NCBI GenBank assembly: GCA_003278195.1
Contig: QCGE01000003.1
Span: 1 to 64,000, forward strand
Direction of reading: 5' to 3'
DNA from: Prochlorococcus sp. AG-363-P08
GTDB taxonomy: Bacteria > Cyanobacteriota > Cyanobacteriia > PCC-6307 > Cyanobiaceae
Length of the DNA: 64,000 nucleotides
Made by a program: the position numbers and the translations under genes
Shown: piece after piece, positions 18,817-29,369 of the stretch
Numbering within the stretch: position 1 is the first letter of the stretch
How the letters are laid out: the number at the start of each line of letters is the position of its first letter
Notes under the pieces: generated by a model
Database searches by the model: none
Told to the model about the DNA's origin: nothing
Seen by the model: only the letters and a program-made list of their open reading frames with translations

Positions 18817-19215
18817 ATGGCTCGAATCGCTGCCAAATTAGTATTGGCCTCACTTAGGCCATCTGTACTGGCTCAGTTCTATGCCTATGCAATGGACTCA
18901 GAAATCAAGCCAGGTCTCAACAACTCTCATTTTCTTGTTGTTAATACTGAGGGTTTTGAGATTCAAATTTACAAGCCAAGTCAATATAGATCTTGGCCTA
19001 AACGAGGCAGAGCACTCTCTCTTTCCTTACAAGCATTACCTTCAAATCAACCTGTTTTAACTTTGAATGACTGGGTAAGGAATTTAAAGTCAAAAGGAGC
19101 AAAACTCATTACTGAGGTGAGGCTTGAGTTTTTTGGTGCTGAAGCTTGGGTGGCAGATCCAGAAGGGAATGCTTTTCTTCTGGTTGTACCAGACAGCAAA
19201 GTTGAGCAAATATAG
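18817..19215 (+). CDS. glyoxalase/VOC-fold protein
   Basis: This 132-residue single-domain VOC (glyoxalase/bleomycin-resistance fold) protein is recognised by the paired beta-alpha-beta modules, the repeat HFLVV...EIQIY, and the terminal AEAWVADPEGNAFLLVV. Metal ligands are not obvious, so activity is uncertain. ATG 18817 is preferred over TTG 18805. It lies 27 bases before the uracil-DNA glycosylase gene on the same strand. Confidence 0.75.
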   Translation: MARIAAKLVLASLRPSVLAQFYAYAMDSEIKPGLNNSHFLVVNTEGFEIQIYKPSQYRSWPKRGRALSLSLQALPSNQPVLTLNDWVRNLKSKGAKLITEVRLEFFGAEAWVADPEGNAFLLVVPDSKVEQI

Positions 19216-19242
19216 AATTTCTTTCTGCCTGCAAGAGGCAAG

Positions 19243-19812
19243 ATGAATTTGTCTTTATTTGAAGCTTGTCAGTTATGTACTTCATGTGAATTATCTAAGA
19301 GTCGTACCAATGTGGTTTTTAGTCGAGGAAACCCACAGGCCAATTTAATGGTTATAGGAGAAGCTCCTGGGGCTATAGAGGATGAGAGAGGAGAACCTTT
19401 TGTTGGTCGATCCGGTGCATTATTAGAACGTTTGATGAAAAGCGTGGGTATTGATATTGATGAAGAAGCCTATATTTGTAACCTTATTAAATGCAGACCT
19501 CCTAGGAATAGACGTCCCACGAAGTCAGAATTGTCTGCTTGCAGACCATGGTTAAATAAGCAAATCGAAGTCAATCAACCAAAGATCATTGTTTTAGCTG
19601 GAGCAACTGCAGTTGATCAGGTTCTTGGTATCAAAGGTGGATTAACGAAGATCCGAGGTAATTGGATGTCTTGGCAGGGTCGATGGGTTATGCCAGTGTT
19701 TCATCCTGCTTACCTTCTACGAAACCCATCTTTAAGTGATGGCTCACCTACCTCCCTTACATGCAAGGATTTACTTGCAGTTAGGGATAGGCTTAATAAG
19801 TATGATTTTTAA
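19243..19812 (+). CDS. family 4 uracil-DNA glycosylase (4Fe-4S)
   Basis: This 189-residue family 4 UDG removes uracil from DNA. The N-terminal cysteines CQLCTSC supply part of the 4Fe-4S cluster, and later ones lie in [18 protein letters not shown] and SACRPWL. The catalytic-site motif [20 protein letters not shown] and the C-terminal HPAYLLRNP are the family signatures. Cyanobacteria and thermophiles often use this type. It is followed by ispG after 14-40 bases, depending on the ispG start. Confidence 0.92.
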   Translation: MNLSLFEACQLCTSCELSKSRTNVVFSRGNPQANLMVIGEAPGAIEDERGEPFVGRSGALLERLMKSVGIDIDEEAYICNLIKCRPPRNRRPTKSELSACRPWLNKQIEVNQPKIIVLAGATAVDQVLGIKGGLTKIRGNWMSWQGRWVMPVFHPAYLLRNPSLSDGSPTSLTCKDLLAVRDRLNKYDF

Positions 19813-19850
19813 ATCCCATCAAATGCTTGGATCGCCTAGTTCCTAGAGCC

Positions 19851-21071
19851 ATGACAGCAAGTCTTTTAAGCAATCCTGCGACAACTTTAAGTCGTTATGA
19901 GACGACCATTAGGCGGCGATCAACCCGAACCGTGATGGTTGGTGATATTGGTATTGGAAGCGAGCACCCAGTAAGGGTGCAGTCAATGATCAATGAGGAC
20001 ACCCTTGATATTGATGGTTCTACCGCTGCCATCAAAAGGTTGCATGAGATAGGTTGTGAAATTGTTCGACTTACTGTTCCTTCTATTGCTCATGCCAAGG
20101 CTGTTGGGGAAATAAAGAAACGATTAGAGGATAGTTATCAAAGAGTTCCATTAGTTGCTGACGTTCATCACAATGGAATGAAGATTGCTCTCGAAGTAGC
20201 ACAACATGTTGACAAAGTTAGAATAAATCCAGGGTTGTTTGTTTTTGAGAATCCTGATCCAAATCGAACTAAATATACAAAAGAAGAAATAAACTCTATT
20301 GGTGAGACAATATATAAACGATTCAAACCTTTAGTTACTATTCTAAAAGAACAGAATAAGGCATTAAGAATAGGTGTTAACCATGGATCACTTGCGGAGC
20401 GAATGTTGTTTTCATACGGTGACACCCCTCAAGGCATGGTTGAGTCAGCAATGGAATTTGTTCGCATTTGTGACCAATTAGATTTTCATAATATAGTTGT
20501 ATCAATGAAAGCCTCACGAGCTCCAGTTATGTTGGCTGCATATAGACTAATGGCAGACACAATGGATAATGAAGGTTTTAACTATCCACTACATTTAGGT
20601 GTGACAGAAGCTGGCGACGGAGACTATGGAAGGATTAAAAGTACAGCAGGTATAGCAACACTTTTATCGGAAGGACTAGGTGATACTATCCGTGTTTCTT
20701 TAACTGAGGCGCCAGAAAAGGAAATCCCAGTTTGTTATTCAATACTTCAATCTATTGGACTCAGGAAGACTATGGTTGAATATATTAGTTGCCCAAGTTG
20801 TGGACGTACATTGTTTAACCTAGAGGAGGTGGTTCATAAAGTACGAAATGCCACTCAACATTTGACCGGATTAGATATAGCAGTTATGGGATGTATTGTT
20901 AATGGACCTGGAGAGATGGCAGACGCAGACTATGGCTATGTAGGTAAAGGGCCAGGAGTGATTGCCTTGTATAGAGGACGGGAGGAGATAAGAAAAGTGC
21001 CAGAAGAAGATGGAGTTGAAGCTTTAATTCAACTAATCAAAGACGATGATAGATGGTTTGAACCAAGTTAG
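19851..21071 (+). CDS. ispG: 4-hydroxy-3-methylbut-2-enyl diphosphate synthase
   Basis: This 406-residue IspG/GcpE is the sixth step of the MEP isoprenoid pathway, reducing MEcPP to HMBPP with a 4Fe-4S cluster. The cluster cysteines are in ISCPSCGRT and [18 protein letters not shown]. The TIM-barrel N-terminal half shows [16 protein letters not shown] and [13 protein letters not shown]. In cyanobacteria the electron donor is ferredoxin. ATG 19851 is chosen over an in-frame TTG 19827. The pathway's first enzyme gene, dxs, lies at the other end of the window. Confidence 0.95.
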   Translation: MTASLLSNPATTLSRYETTIRRRSTRTVMVGDIGIGSEHPVRVQSMINEDTLDIDGSTAAIKRLHEIGCEIVRLTVPSIAHAKAVGEIKKRLEDSYQRVPLVADVHHNGMKIALEVAQHVDKVRINPGLFVFENPDPNRTKYTKEEINSIGETIYKRFKPLVTILKEQNKALRIGVNHGSLAERMLFSYGDTPQGMVESAMEFVRICDQLDFHNIVVSMKASRAPVMLAAYRLMADTMDNEGFNYPLHLGVTEAGDGDYGRIKSTAGIATLLSEGLGDTIRVSLTEAPEKEIPVCYSILQSIGLRKTMVEYISCPSCGRTLFNLEEVVHKVRNATQHLTGLDIAVMGCIVNGPGEMADADYGYVGKGPGVIALYRGREEIRKVPEEDGVEALIQLIKDDDRWFEPS

Positions 21072-21129
21072 ATCTTTATGAAACTTTTTACTGATCATAT
21101 AATCAATGACTTTCTTTGTATTTATTGCC

Positions 21130-22458
21130 ATGAACATTAAAGGCAGAAAATTACCTTTCTTTTTGGAAATTGGTGCTCTTTCAATAATTTCACCTTTTAT
21201 TATTGCTGGCATCGGATTACCAAGTAGTACTACATCTGCTATTACTGATAGTCCAAAAGAGTTAATTGACCAAGTTTGGCAAATTATCTATAGAGACTTT
21301 CTGGATTCTTCAGGCAAATATAATAATAATGACTGGAAGAAATTAAGAAAAAAACTTCTATCTAAACAATATGCAGACAAAGAAGAATCTTATAGCGCTA
21401 TAAATGGAATGCTTGCAAGTTTAGAAGACCCATATACACGTTTTTTAGATCCAAAACAATTTAAGGAAATGAAGATTGATACATCAGGTGAACTTACTGG
21501 TGTAGGTATACAGCTATCTCTCGATGAGCAAACTAACAACTTAGTTATTGTTTCCCCGATTGAAGGAACTCCAGCTTTTAAAGCAGGTGTTATGCCTAAA
21601 GATGTGATAGTTCAAATTGATGGAAAAACTACTAAGAATATGACGATTGAAACAGCAGTCAAGCTGATTCGGGGAAAAGAAGGAACAAAGGTTAATCTTG
21701 GATTAGATAGGAATGGTGATTTTGTAAATGTTCAACTTGTTAGAGAAAGGATAGAAATACATGCTGTAAAAAGTCACCTTAACCTTACTAATTCAGGTGT
21801 GAAGGTTGGATACATCAGATTAAAACAATTTAGTGCTAATGCATCTAAAGAGATGCGTTCGGCTATCTCTAGACTTGAGAATAAGGGTGTCAATGGATAT
21901 GTTCTAGATTTAAGAAGTAATCCTGGTGGCTTGCTTGAAGCAAGTATAGATATTTCTCGTCAATGGTTAGATAAAGGCATTATTGTAAGTACACAAACAA
22001 AAAATGGAATTAAGGATGTCAGGAGAGCGAATGGTAGTGCGTTAACTACTCGTCCAGTAGTGATTTTAGTTAACGAAGGTTCAGCTAGCGCCAGTGAAAT
22101 ACTTTCAGGAGCAATCCAAGATAATAAACGTGGCATTCTTGTAGGACAAAAAACCTTTGGTAAAGGATTAGTTCAATCTGTTCGAGGCCTTTCAGATGGT
22201 TCGGGACTAACAGTAACTATTGCAAAATACCTAACACCAAGTGGAACAGATATTCATAAGAATGGAATTAACCCAGATGTATTTGCAGAAATGTCAGTGA
22301 GTAATGCAGAATCCCTCACTATTGATCAATTAGGCAGTTCCACTGATTCTCAATACAAGGTAGCTGAGATGACACTAATTAAGTCTTTAAATAGAATTAA
22401 TAAAGGACTTACTTTCTCCCCTACTTCCTCAAACTATCTTATAGCAATTGGTAGATAA
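21130..22458 (+). CDS. C-terminal processing peptidase (CtpA/Prc family)
   Basis: This roughly 442-residue S41 serine protease carries an N-terminal export signal (KGRKLPFFLEIGALSIISPF), a PDZ domain at about residues 120-200 (GVGIQLSLDEQTNN... FKAGVMPKDVIVQIDG) and the catalytic Ser in VNEGSASASEILSGA with Lys in GQKTFGKGLVQS. Members such as CtpA mature photosystem II protein D1 in the lumen; which paralogue this is cannot be fixed. The frame extends to ATG 21106; ATG 21130 gives the better signal peptide. It follows ispG. Confidence 0.88.
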   Translation: MNIKGRKLPFFLEIGALSIISPFIIAGIGLPSSTTSAITDSPKELIDQVWQIIYRDFLDSSGKYNNNDWKKLRKKLLSKQYADKEESYSAINGMLASLEDPYTRFLDPKQFKEMKIDTSGELTGVGIQLSLDEQTNNLVIVSPIEGTPAFKAGVMPKDVIVQIDGKTTKNMTIETAVKLIRGKEGTKVNLGLDRNGDFVNVQLVRERIEIHAVKSHLNLTNSGVKVGYIRLKQFSANASKEMRSAISRLENKGVNGYVLDLRSNPGGLLEASIDISRQWLDKGIIVSTQTKNGIKDVRRANGSALTTRPVVILVNEGSASASEILSGAIQDNKRGILVGQKTFGKGLVQSVRGLSDGSGLTVTIAKYLTPSGTDIHKNGINPDVFAEMSVSNAESLTIDQLGSSTDSQYKVAEMTLIKSLNRINKGLTFSPTSSNYLIAIGR

Positions 22459-22481
22459 GAGATATTTGATTTTTTAATTGA

Positions 22482-23072
22482 CTAGCCTTTGAAATTATCT
22501 ATGCGCCAATATCCATACCAATCTGGAGTCAATTTTTGTGATCGCTTTTGAGGGTCAGCTGTTAATTCAACAATGCAAGTACTCTCTTGATTTGCATTGA
22601 TATTGTGATCTTTAGGTGACCTTACATATTTGATTGAATAGATGTTATCACAATGCATTTTTTCCTTAAATATATTCCCTTCTCTTTTTTTGGCCAACTT
22701 CCTTGCGGTTAAATGATTATTTGCGACAAGGATTTGAAAGGCATGTTCCTCATGCAGTTTAGAAGAGTCATATCCTCCGAGGTTGACAAACCATAGACTT
22801 TCTTTATTTTTATCTATTTCATTTATACTTTCATTACTCTTGTCTTCTAAACATATAGACTCTTTTCTCCTGATTGATACTTTGTACCCGTCTATATATC
22901 TAATAGCGGTAAAACTATCTATATGCAATCCTTTTTGGCTGCCTATCCATTCTTTTTTTAACAAGGGAATTGTTTCTTCTATAGAGTTGCCACACACCCA
23001 TCTAACGTCATGCACTTCAATGTGGCTATTAGCTACTTTGCCGCCTAGAACTACTAAATAGAGAACTTCCAA
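22482..23072 (-). CDS. DUF1543 family protein
   Basis: The 196-residue protein has two related halves, each with a conserved opening: LYLVVLGGKVANSHIEVHDVRWV at about residues 4-26 and LWFVNLGGYDSSKLHEEHAFQILV at about 92-115. This duplicated layout is the DUF1543 fold. Function is unknown. It is convergent with the CtpA-like gene and lies upstream of nothing else on its strand, so it looks monocistronic. Confidence 0.8.
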   Translation of the reverse strand: MEVLYLVVLGGKVANSHIEVHDVRWVCGNSIEETIPLLKKEWIGSQKGLHIDSFTAIRYIDGYKVSIRRKESICLEDKSNESINEIDKNKESLWFVNLGGYDSSKLHEEHAFQILVANNHLTARKLAKKREGNIFKEKMHCDNIYSIKYVRSPKDHNINANQESTCIVELTADPQKRSQKLTPDWYGYWRIDNFKG

Positions 23073-23146
23073 GATTTTAAAGCCTTTATAAGGTTAAAAC
23101 TGATTTTTAATGAGACCATCCATCCTATTGATATTTCATGATTTTT

Positions 23147-24115
23147 TCAATTGCTCATTTCAAGCATCCTTTTGATTGGCTCTAGTGCTTTTAACCTAAT
23201 GCCTTCATCTATTTCAATCTTAGGACTCATTGTTAATAACGCATCTCTAACTTTCTCTAAGGTATTAAGTCTCATGTAAGGGCATGCATTGCAGCTACAT
23301 CCATCCATTCCAGGTACTTCTATAAATAACTTGTCTGGGACTTGGTTGCGCATTTGGTGCAATATACCAGGCTCCGTTAAAACAATAAACTCTTTAGAGG
23401 AACTTATTTTACTTCTTTCTAGGAGCTTACTAGTTGACCCAATAAAGTTTGCTAAGTCAAGAAGATTTTGCTCGCATTCTGGATGTGCAATTACCTCAGC
23501 ATCAGGGTTCTTTGTTATCAATTTGAGCAATGCTTCTTCACTAAATGCCTCATGAACATAGCAACTACCAGGCCATAATGTTAATTTTCTATTGCTTTGT
23601 TTTTCTACCCATCTTCCTAGATTTTTGTCAGGAGCAAATAATATTTGCCTATCTTTTGGAAGCTTATTTATAAGATCTACAGCGTTACTGCTTGTGCAAA
23701 TTAGGTCACTTTGTGCTTTCACGGCTGCTGAGCAATTTATATAACTTACTACGAAGTGATCAGAATACTTAGACCTAAATTGTTCAAATTCATCGGCTGG
23801 ACAGTCATCAGAAAGTGTGCAGCCAGCCTCTAAATCTGGGATTAAAACTGTTTTGTTTGGGTTCAGTATCTTTGCGGTCTCTGCCATGAAATGAACACCG
23901 CAAAAGAGGATCACCTCCGCATCCGTCGATTTTGCTTTTCGCGACAGATCTAATGAATCACCAACAAAGTCGGCTAGATCCTGAATATCACTTTCTTGGT
24001 AGTAATGGGCAAGAATGACCGCGTTTTTTTCACGACGCAGAAAATTAATCTCTTCAACAATTAGAGCAGTGCTTGAGGGGGCTTTAAAGCTCGTCTCTGT
24101 TGCTGTAAGTGTCAT
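23147..24115 (-). CDS. nadA: quinolinate synthase
   Basis: This 322-residue NadA condenses iminoaspartate with dihydroxyacetone phosphate to quinolinate in NAD synthesis. The three 4Fe-4S cysteines fit [32 protein letters not shown] and [34 protein letters not shown] near the N-terminus is the usual substrate motif. The gene is divergent from the TIGR04168 phosphoesterase gene with only 22 bases between starts, so their promoters overlap. Confidence 0.95.
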   Translation of the reverse strand: MTLTATETSFKAPSSTALIVEEINFLRREKNAVILAHYYQESDIQDLADFVGDSLDLSRKAKSTDAEVILFCGVHFMAETAKILNPNKTVLIPDLEAGCTLSDDCPADEFEQFRSKYSDHFVVSYINCSAAVKAQSDLICTSSNAVDLINKLPKDRQILFAPDKNLGRWVEKQSNRKLTLWPGSCYVHEAFSEEALLKLITKNPDAEVIAHPECEQNLLDLANFIGSTSKLLERSKISSSKEFIVLTEPGILHQMRNQVPDKLFIEVPGMDGCSCNACPYMRLNTLEKVRDALLTMSPKIEIDEGIRLKALEPIKRMLEMSN

Positions 24116-24137
24116 AGTCCCATGATCTTACGGCAGG

Positions 24138-25019
24138 ATGGGTAAAGCATCGACATTTCAACTGTCATCTATCCGCCTTGCAATTGCTGGGGATCTCCAT
24201 GGACTCTGGGGTCCAGAGGACCATGCATTACTGACAAAACTTCAGCCAGATGGAGTTTTGTTTGTAGGTGATTTGAGTGAGGGAGACTTACGCTTTGCGA
24301 AATCTATTAAATCCTTACCCTTTCCAACCGCAGTAATCCTTGGCAATCATGACCGTGGACAGGATAAGACTGGTTCGACCCTTCAAACACAACTGAAGAT
24401 CCTTGGTGATCTTCATTGCGGATGGAAACACTTGCATTGGCCTATTCATAAAATCTCACTAGTAGGAGCAAGACCTTGTAGTCCAGGAGGTGGTTTTCAT
24501 CTCTCCAGAACAGCGCAAGCAGTTTTTGGGCCTTTAACTCTTAATGATTCATCAGAACGGATCGTTTGTGCAGCTAGAAGTGTTCCTGATGAAAACTGCT
24601 TGATTATTCTTGCTCATTCTGGGCCTTCTGGTCTTGGGGCAGAATCAAATAGCATTTGTGGTAGGGACTGGAAAAAACCATCTATGGATTGGGGCGATCA
24701 AGACCTTGAGTTGGCAATTGATCAGATAAGAAAGGATCATTTGCCAGCACTTGTTGTTTTTGGACATATGCATCACAACCTTAAAAGTGGACATGGCTTA
24801 AGAGAAACATTTCATAAGGATAAGTGGGGTACTATTTATTTAAATGCTGCATCAGTGCCAAGGAGATTCATTGATAAATCTGGTCGAACATTAACTCACT
24901 TTACCTGGGTTGAATTAATAGAGAACTGTGTACAGCTAGCATCCCATCGTTGGTTTGATTCAGATGGCTTAATTGTCTATCAAGAAACACTCCTAAATCG
25001 ATCTAACTTTATAGATTAA
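24138..25019 (+). CDS. metallophosphoesterase, cyanobacterial TIGR04168 type
   Basis: This 293-residue calcineurin-like phosphoesterase has metal-ligand motifs in order: IAGDLHG, FVGDLSEGD, ILGNHDRG and a C-terminal VFGHMHHNLK. It matches the cyanobacteria-restricted TIGR04168 group, whose substrate is unknown. It ends one base before the next gene (glycosyltransferase-like), so the two are surely one operon. Confidence 0.85.
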   Translation: MGKASTFQLSSIRLAIAGDLHGLWGPEDHALLTKLQPDGVLFVGDLSEGDLRFAKSIKSLPFPTAVILGNHDRGQDKTGSTLQTQLKILGDLHCGWKHLHWPIHKISLVGARPCSPGGGFHLSRTAQAVFGPLTLNDSSERIVCAARSVPDENCLIILAHSGPSGLGAESNSICGRDWKKPSMDWGDQDLELAIDQIRKDHLPALVVFGHMHHNLKSGHGLRETFHKDKWGTIYLNAASVPRRFIDKSGRTLTHFTWVELIENCVQLASHRWFDSDGLIVYQETLLNRSNFID

Positions 25020-25020
25020 A

Positions 25021-26100
25021 ATGTTAGTCTATTTCTGCATAAGTACTCATGGTTATGGACATGCTGCTAGACAAGCAGCCGTTATAGAAGAGTTATATAA
25101 ACTTTCTCCTAGTTGGCGATTCGTTATAAGTACAGCGGTTAATGAGCTTTTTATTAAACTTGTTTTAAAAGATATCCCATATGAATACAGATATGTTCAA
25201 TGGGATGTTGGAGTAATCCAGAAAGATGCCTTAAGTGTTGACCTTGCTTCTACGCTTGAACACCTTGAAGTAATTAACCGCTTTCTTCCAGGCAGGATAT
25301 CTCAAGAGGTCGAATGGATTAGGTCACAATCAATGCCAACAATAGTAGTAGGTGATATTCCACCTTCGGCAGCAGATATAGCTCAGCGGTTGAATTCACC
25401 ATTAATTTGGATGGCTAACTTTGGATGGGACGATATTTATACTTCTTATGGTCAGCTCTTTGCTCTACATATCGAAGAATATAAAAAGAAATACTCTTCA
25501 GGTGATTTGTTATTGCGCTGCCCTTTTTCTCTCCCAATGGCATGGAATTTAAAAGAAAAGAACATAGGGTTAACTTCGCCTACACCAAAAGACATACCAG
25601 AGGCAATTAAAATTAGAATTTCCAATAACCAAGCTAATACCATTTTGGTCGCTTTCGGAGGCTTAGGTTATCTATTTAATCCAGAACTATTTAATTTATG
25701 GCCCGACTATTTATTCTTAGTTCCAGAACAGTTTAACTCAAATAAGTTTAATCAGCAGATAGATAACTTAAAAAATGTAATTCTATTGCCAAGTGATAAT
25801 CGAATAGTAGATTTCTTGCCCTATGTGTCAAGGCATATTGGAAAGCCTGGCTATAGTAGCTTTTGTGAGGGAATTAGTAATAATGTAGGAATGCATGTTG
25901 TTAGCAGGGAATTATTTGTAGAAACCAATGTCTTAATTAGTGGATTAAAAGATCAAGCTTCTCATAGATTAATTGATAGAAATTCATTTGAGAATGGAGA
26001 CTGGCAAATAGATCAGGCATTAAATAAACCATTAGAAAAAACATTGTTAAACAATGGTTCAATCACAGCAGCAAAGTCAATTTTAGATTTCAATTACTAG
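25021..26100 (+). CDS. GT-B fold glycosyltransferase-like protein
   Basis: The 359-residue protein starts ISTHGYGHAARQAAVIEEL, the glycine-rich acceptor loop seen in MurG-like enzymes and in the N-terminal part of plant arabinokinases. It has a second Rossmann half (ILVAFGGLGYLFNPELF) and KPGYSSFCEGISNNVGM, where the nucleotide-sugar site would lie. Donor and acceptor are unknown. It begins one base after the TIGR04168 phosphoesterase, which suggests a shared pathway, perhaps sugar-phosphate or glycolipid work; that is inference. Confidence 0.7.
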   Translation: MLVYFCISTHGYGHAARQAAVIEELYKLSPSWRFVISTAVNELFIKLVLKDIPYEYRYVQWDVGVIQKDALSVDLASTLEHLEVINRFLPGRISQEVEWIRSQSMPTIVVGDIPPSAADIAQRLNSPLIWMANFGWDDIYTSYGQLFALHIEEYKKKYSSGDLLLRCPFSLPMAWNLKEKNIGLTSPTPKDIPEAIKIRISNNQANTILVAFGGLGYLFNPELFNLWPDYLFLVPEQFNSNKFNQQIDNLKNVILLPSDNRIVDFLPYVSRHIGKPGYSSFCEGISNNVGMHVVSRELFVETNVLISGLKDQASHRLIDRNSFENGDWQIDQALNKPLEKTLLNNGSITAAKSILDFNY

Positions 26101-26108
26101 GTTTGACT

Positions 26109-26909
26109 TTATATTTCTTCTCCTATTTGTTTTCCAATTGTTTCTTTTGCAATTAGATAAGAGGCTAAAGCTGAGCTGATAAATGCTGTACTATTGACAA
26201 TTAGTGGGAAAATGTCAGTTGTGCGAGTGATGATTGGGGCAATTCCAAATATTCCAAACAACATTACCCATAATGGTGATAGTAACAAAAGCCAAGGCCA
26301 GGCAATAATTACATCTCTTTTTCTTGGGAATGCTGCAATTCCAGCGATCAGACCACCAAGAATAGATGTCATTAATGTCCAGATCCATTGTTCTCTAGGT
26401 AGTCCAGGAACTACTTTGCACCCTCCTCGGTCTAGGCATGTCTCAATCGAATCGATCGCGTTGATTACAGCCCTATCTTCCCCATTGTCACGAACATAAT
26501 ACTGGTTACCAAATCGTGTTTGCAATTCAACCCAAAACAATCTTGGTAATAAAGCAAAAAGTGCATCTCCAACATTAAAATTCAAAAGATTACCGCCTCT
26601 GGGGTCTGCTATTAAAAGGACACTACGTTCATCTAAGTTCCAATACTTTCTTACAGCAATACCAGGTGTTTTTTCATACTGAGTTAATACTCTTAATTTC
26701 CAACCAGATTCTTCTTCATAATCGTAAAGTGATTCTTCTAGCTTTGCTCGCTGTTGATCAGTTAGAACTTTCGCTAGATCTATGACCGCAGTAGGATGGT
26801 CTGGAAGGAGATCCGGATTGTCATAGGCGATTGCAGGCCTGCAGAACATCAATGTCAGGACCAGTATTAAGAGAACTGAAAATGTTCTTTTTCCTCTCTG
26901 TTGTGCCAT
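26109..26909 (-). CDS. TPM-domain (Psb32/TLP18.3-like) membrane protein
   Basis: The roughly 266-residue protein has a signal peptide (GKRTFSVLLILVLTLMFCRPAIAYD), a TPM domain (VIDLAKVLTDQQRAKLEESLYDYEEESGWKLRV-like region) and two or three C-terminal membrane segments. Plant and Synechocystis members (TLP18.3, Psb32) support photosystem II repair in the thylakoid lumen. ATG 26909 is preferred since the signal peptide begins there; the frame extends to 26951. It is convergent with the glycosyltransferase-like gene and divergent from the MidA-type methyltransferase gene. Confidence 0.8.
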   Translation of the reverse strand: MAQQRGKRTFSVLLILVLTLMFCRPAIAYDNPDLLPDHPTAVIDLAKVLTDQQRAKLEESLYDYEEESGWKLRVLTQYEKTPGIAVRKYWNLDERSVLLIADPRGGNLLNFNVGDALFALLPRLFWVELQTRFGNQYYVRDNGEDRAVINAIDSIETCLDRGGCKVVPGLPREQWIWTLMTSILGGLIAGIAAFPRKRDVIIAWPWLLLLSPLWVMLFGIFGIAPIITRTTDIFPLIVNSTAFISSALASYLIAKETIGKQIGEEI

Positions 26910-26955
26910 GGAATTAATTTGTTGAATACCATTCTCTCTAATTAAAACCATTTCT

Positions 26956-28158
26956 GTGAGTTGTCCCGATTGGTTAGTTAAAAGACTTCTCGGCGTTGGC
27001 GGAACGGTAAGTTTTCGTGAATATATGGATTGGGTTTTGAATGATCCACAAAATGGAGCTTATGGCGCTGGAAAGTTGCATATTGGTAAACAAGGAGATT
27101 TTGTAACATCTCCATCCTTGGGAGATGACTTTTCGTATCTATTGGCGATTCAGGTTGCGGATTGGTTTAGACAATTAGACCAATACACTCAAGAAAATGA
27201 GTTACTTACTTTAGTAGATATAGGACCTGGCGAAGGTGATTTGATTAATGGTCTTGTTCTTTCCCTGCGAGAAATATATCCTGCGCTTATTTCTAGAATT
27301 CAGATAATTTTAATAGAAGTTAATCCGTCAATGATTTGTAGGCAAAAAAGGAATCTTTCTTCTATTCATTCGCCAAATATCCTATGGAAAACTTATGAAG
27401 AGTTAATTCAAGAACCTATTCATGGAGTCGTTTTAGCTCATGAAGTTTTAGATGCTCTACCAGTTGAACGTGTTGTTTGGTCTAACAATGAATTGTTTAG
27501 GCAAGCAGTATCTCTATTTAAAGTAGATGATAGCTATGATTTAAAGTTTGATAAAATTCCTCTCTCAAAGAAGCTTAAGGATGACATTGATAGATCACAA
27601 GCCTTGTATGGTTTTGATTTACCTCCGGCCAATGCACCTGAAGGATGGACAAGTGAATGGCATACGGATTTAGCTCCTTGGTTTAAAACATTAAGTTCTA
27701 TTATTAAAAGTGGTACTTTGCTTATAATTGATTACTGCTTAGAAGCTTCTCGCTATTACACTCTTAATCGATCTTCAGGTACATTGTTAGCTTATAGGAA
27801 GCAATTTGCAACAAATAAGCTTTTATTAAAGCCAGGAGAAACTGATCTTACTTCACATCTTTGCTTGGAAACTTTACTAGGTTTAGCCGAATTTAATAAT
27901 TTTAAAACACTTGGCTGTATAAATCAAGGTCAAGCTTTATTAGCTTTAGGACTTGCAGAAAGACTATATTCACTTCAGAGCCTATCTAAATCTGATCTTT
28001 CAAAAGCATTAAATCGTAGAGAGTCGTTGTTAAGATTAGTAGATCCTTTATCTTTAGGTGCATTTAAGTGGATAGCATTCCAGTATAAAAGAAATACTAT
28101 TAACTCTAAAATAGCAGAACGATTCAGAACTCTTTTCCTGGAAGAACCTTTACCTTAG
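26956..28158 (+). CDS. MidA/NDUFAF7-family SAM-dependent methyltransferase
   Basis: This 400-residue protein of DUF185 (MidA) has [18 protein letters not shown] near the N-terminus, [17 protein letters not shown], motif [15 protein letters not shown] and [17 protein letters not shown]. The mitochondrial member NDUFAF7 methylates a complex I subunit arginine; cyanobacteria keep a homologous NDH-1 complex, so a parallel role is possible but unproven. The GTG start lies close to the divergent TPM gene. Its last 9 bases overlap the end of convergent aroB. Confidence 0.85.
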   Translation: MSCPDWLVKRLLGVGGTVSFREYMDWVLNDPQNGAYGAGKLHIGKQGDFVTSPSLGDDFSYLLAIQVADWFRQLDQYTQENELLTLVDIGPGEGDLINGLVLSLREIYPALISRIQIILIEVNPSMICRQKRNLSSIHSPNILWKTYEELIQEPIHGVVLAHEVLDALPVERVVWSNNELFRQAVSLFKVDDSYDLKFDKIPLSKKLKDDIDRSQALYGFDLPPANAPEGWTSEWHTDLAPWFKTLSSIIKSGTLLIIDYCLEASRYYTLNRSSGTLLAYRKQFATNKLLLKPGETDLTSHLCLETLLGLAEFNNFKTLGCINQGQALLALGLAERLYSLQSLSKSDLSKALNRRESLLRLVDPLSLGAFKWIAFQYKRNTINSKIAERFRTLFLEEPLP

Positions 28159-29268
28159 TGCTGCCAAGCATTGCATTACTTCTTGCTTGGTTATATCATC
28201 TCTAATTCTTACCTTTCCAATCCCTACTGGCAAGATAAATCTAATCTTTCCATCTTTTACCTTCTTATCACTTAACAAAATATCCCATATCTTTTCACTT
28301 TCAATATCAGGCAAATCTATTGGGAGTCCAGCTCTCTTGATTAATTCTTTTTGTCTAGAAGCATCTTCTTTTTTCCAGCTTTTTTTAATCACAGCTAATT
28401 CACCTGCAATAACCATCCCTATTGCAACAGCTTCGCCATGAAGCCATGTACCATATCCACATAGGGTTTCTATAGCATGACCAAATGTATGTCCGTAATT
28501 AAGAATTGCCCGTACTCCAGCCTCCTTTACATCTGATTCAACCACTTCTACTTTTGCCTTCGCTGATCTCTCTAAAATGTCTTTAATATCTTGTTTATCG
28601 ATACTCGAAGGGTTGTTTAAGTTAGGTATTTCCTCAAGTTTTTTGAATAATATTGGATCTTTAATTATGCCATATTTTATAACCTCAGCCATGCCAGCAC
28701 GTAACTCCCTTGATGGAAGGGTTTCTAAAGTTTTAGGATCAATCAAGACAAGACTTGGTTGATGAAAAGCACCTATTAGGTTTTTTCCACCTGGATGATT
28801 AACCCCTGTTTTTCCACCGATAGAAGCATCAACCATAGCAAGGAGAGTTGTAGGGATTTGAACAACAGCTATTCCTCTCAACCAGGTTGCTGCAGCGAAA
28901 CCAGTCATGTCTCCCACTATCCCTCCTCCTAATGCGATCAAAAGAGAGGATCTTTCGAGTTGATATTTATAAGCGGCATCGTGTATAAGCGAGATTTGTT
29001 TAGGAGTTTTATTTTGTTCCCCTGCTTCAAGAATTATTTTTTCTGCTTTGAATCCTTCTGATTGGAGACTATTTAGACAAACATCTCCATAATGCTTATT
29101 GATTTCTGAATTTGAAACTAAAAGCACTTTGGTTCCAGGCTTAAAACCGGCATTTATTAGTTCTTTCCCTGCTTCGTTTAGTCCATCACTCTTTATCACT
29201 ATTTCGTATGAACCGTTTGTCAGGGAAAGATTTATTCTGTTTCGGTCCTGTTTTGATCCTTGAATCAT
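28150..29268 (-). CDS. aroB: 3-dehydroquinate synthase
   Basis: This 372-residue AroB is the second step of the shikimate pathway, NAD- and metal-dependent. Motifs include [40 protein letters not shown] and the metal-binding [11 protein letters not shown]. Length is normal. A roughly 100-base divergent region separates it from purK. Its 3' end overlaps the MidA-type gene by 9 bases, so both run past each other unless one has an internal terminator. Confidence 0.95.
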   Translation of the reverse strand: MIQGSKQDRNRINLSLTNGSYEIVIKSDGLNEAGKELINAGFKPGTKVLLVSNSEINKHYGDVCLNSLQSEGFKAEKIILEAGEQNKTPKQISLIHDAAYKYQLERSSLLIALGGGIVGDMTGFAAATWLRGIAVVQIPTTLLAMVDASIGGKTGVNHPGGKNLIGAFHQPSLVLIDPKTLETLPSRELRAGMAEVIKYGIIKDPILFKKLEEIPNLNNPSSIDKQDIKDILERSAKAKVEVVESDVKEAGVRAILNYGHTFGHAIETLCGYGTWLHGEAVAIGMVIAGELAVIKKSWKKEDASRQKELIKRAGLPIDLPDIESEKIWDILLSDKKVKDGKIRFILPVGIGKVRIRDDITKQEVMQCLAALR

Positions 29269-29369
29269 GAGATCTTTGGCTGGCCGACTCGCTTCTGAAA
29301 TATTTTAGTGTCCCCTCTTTTCTTATATAGGAGTTTTATCTCCATTCAAGTAATGTATTTTTCAATAGC

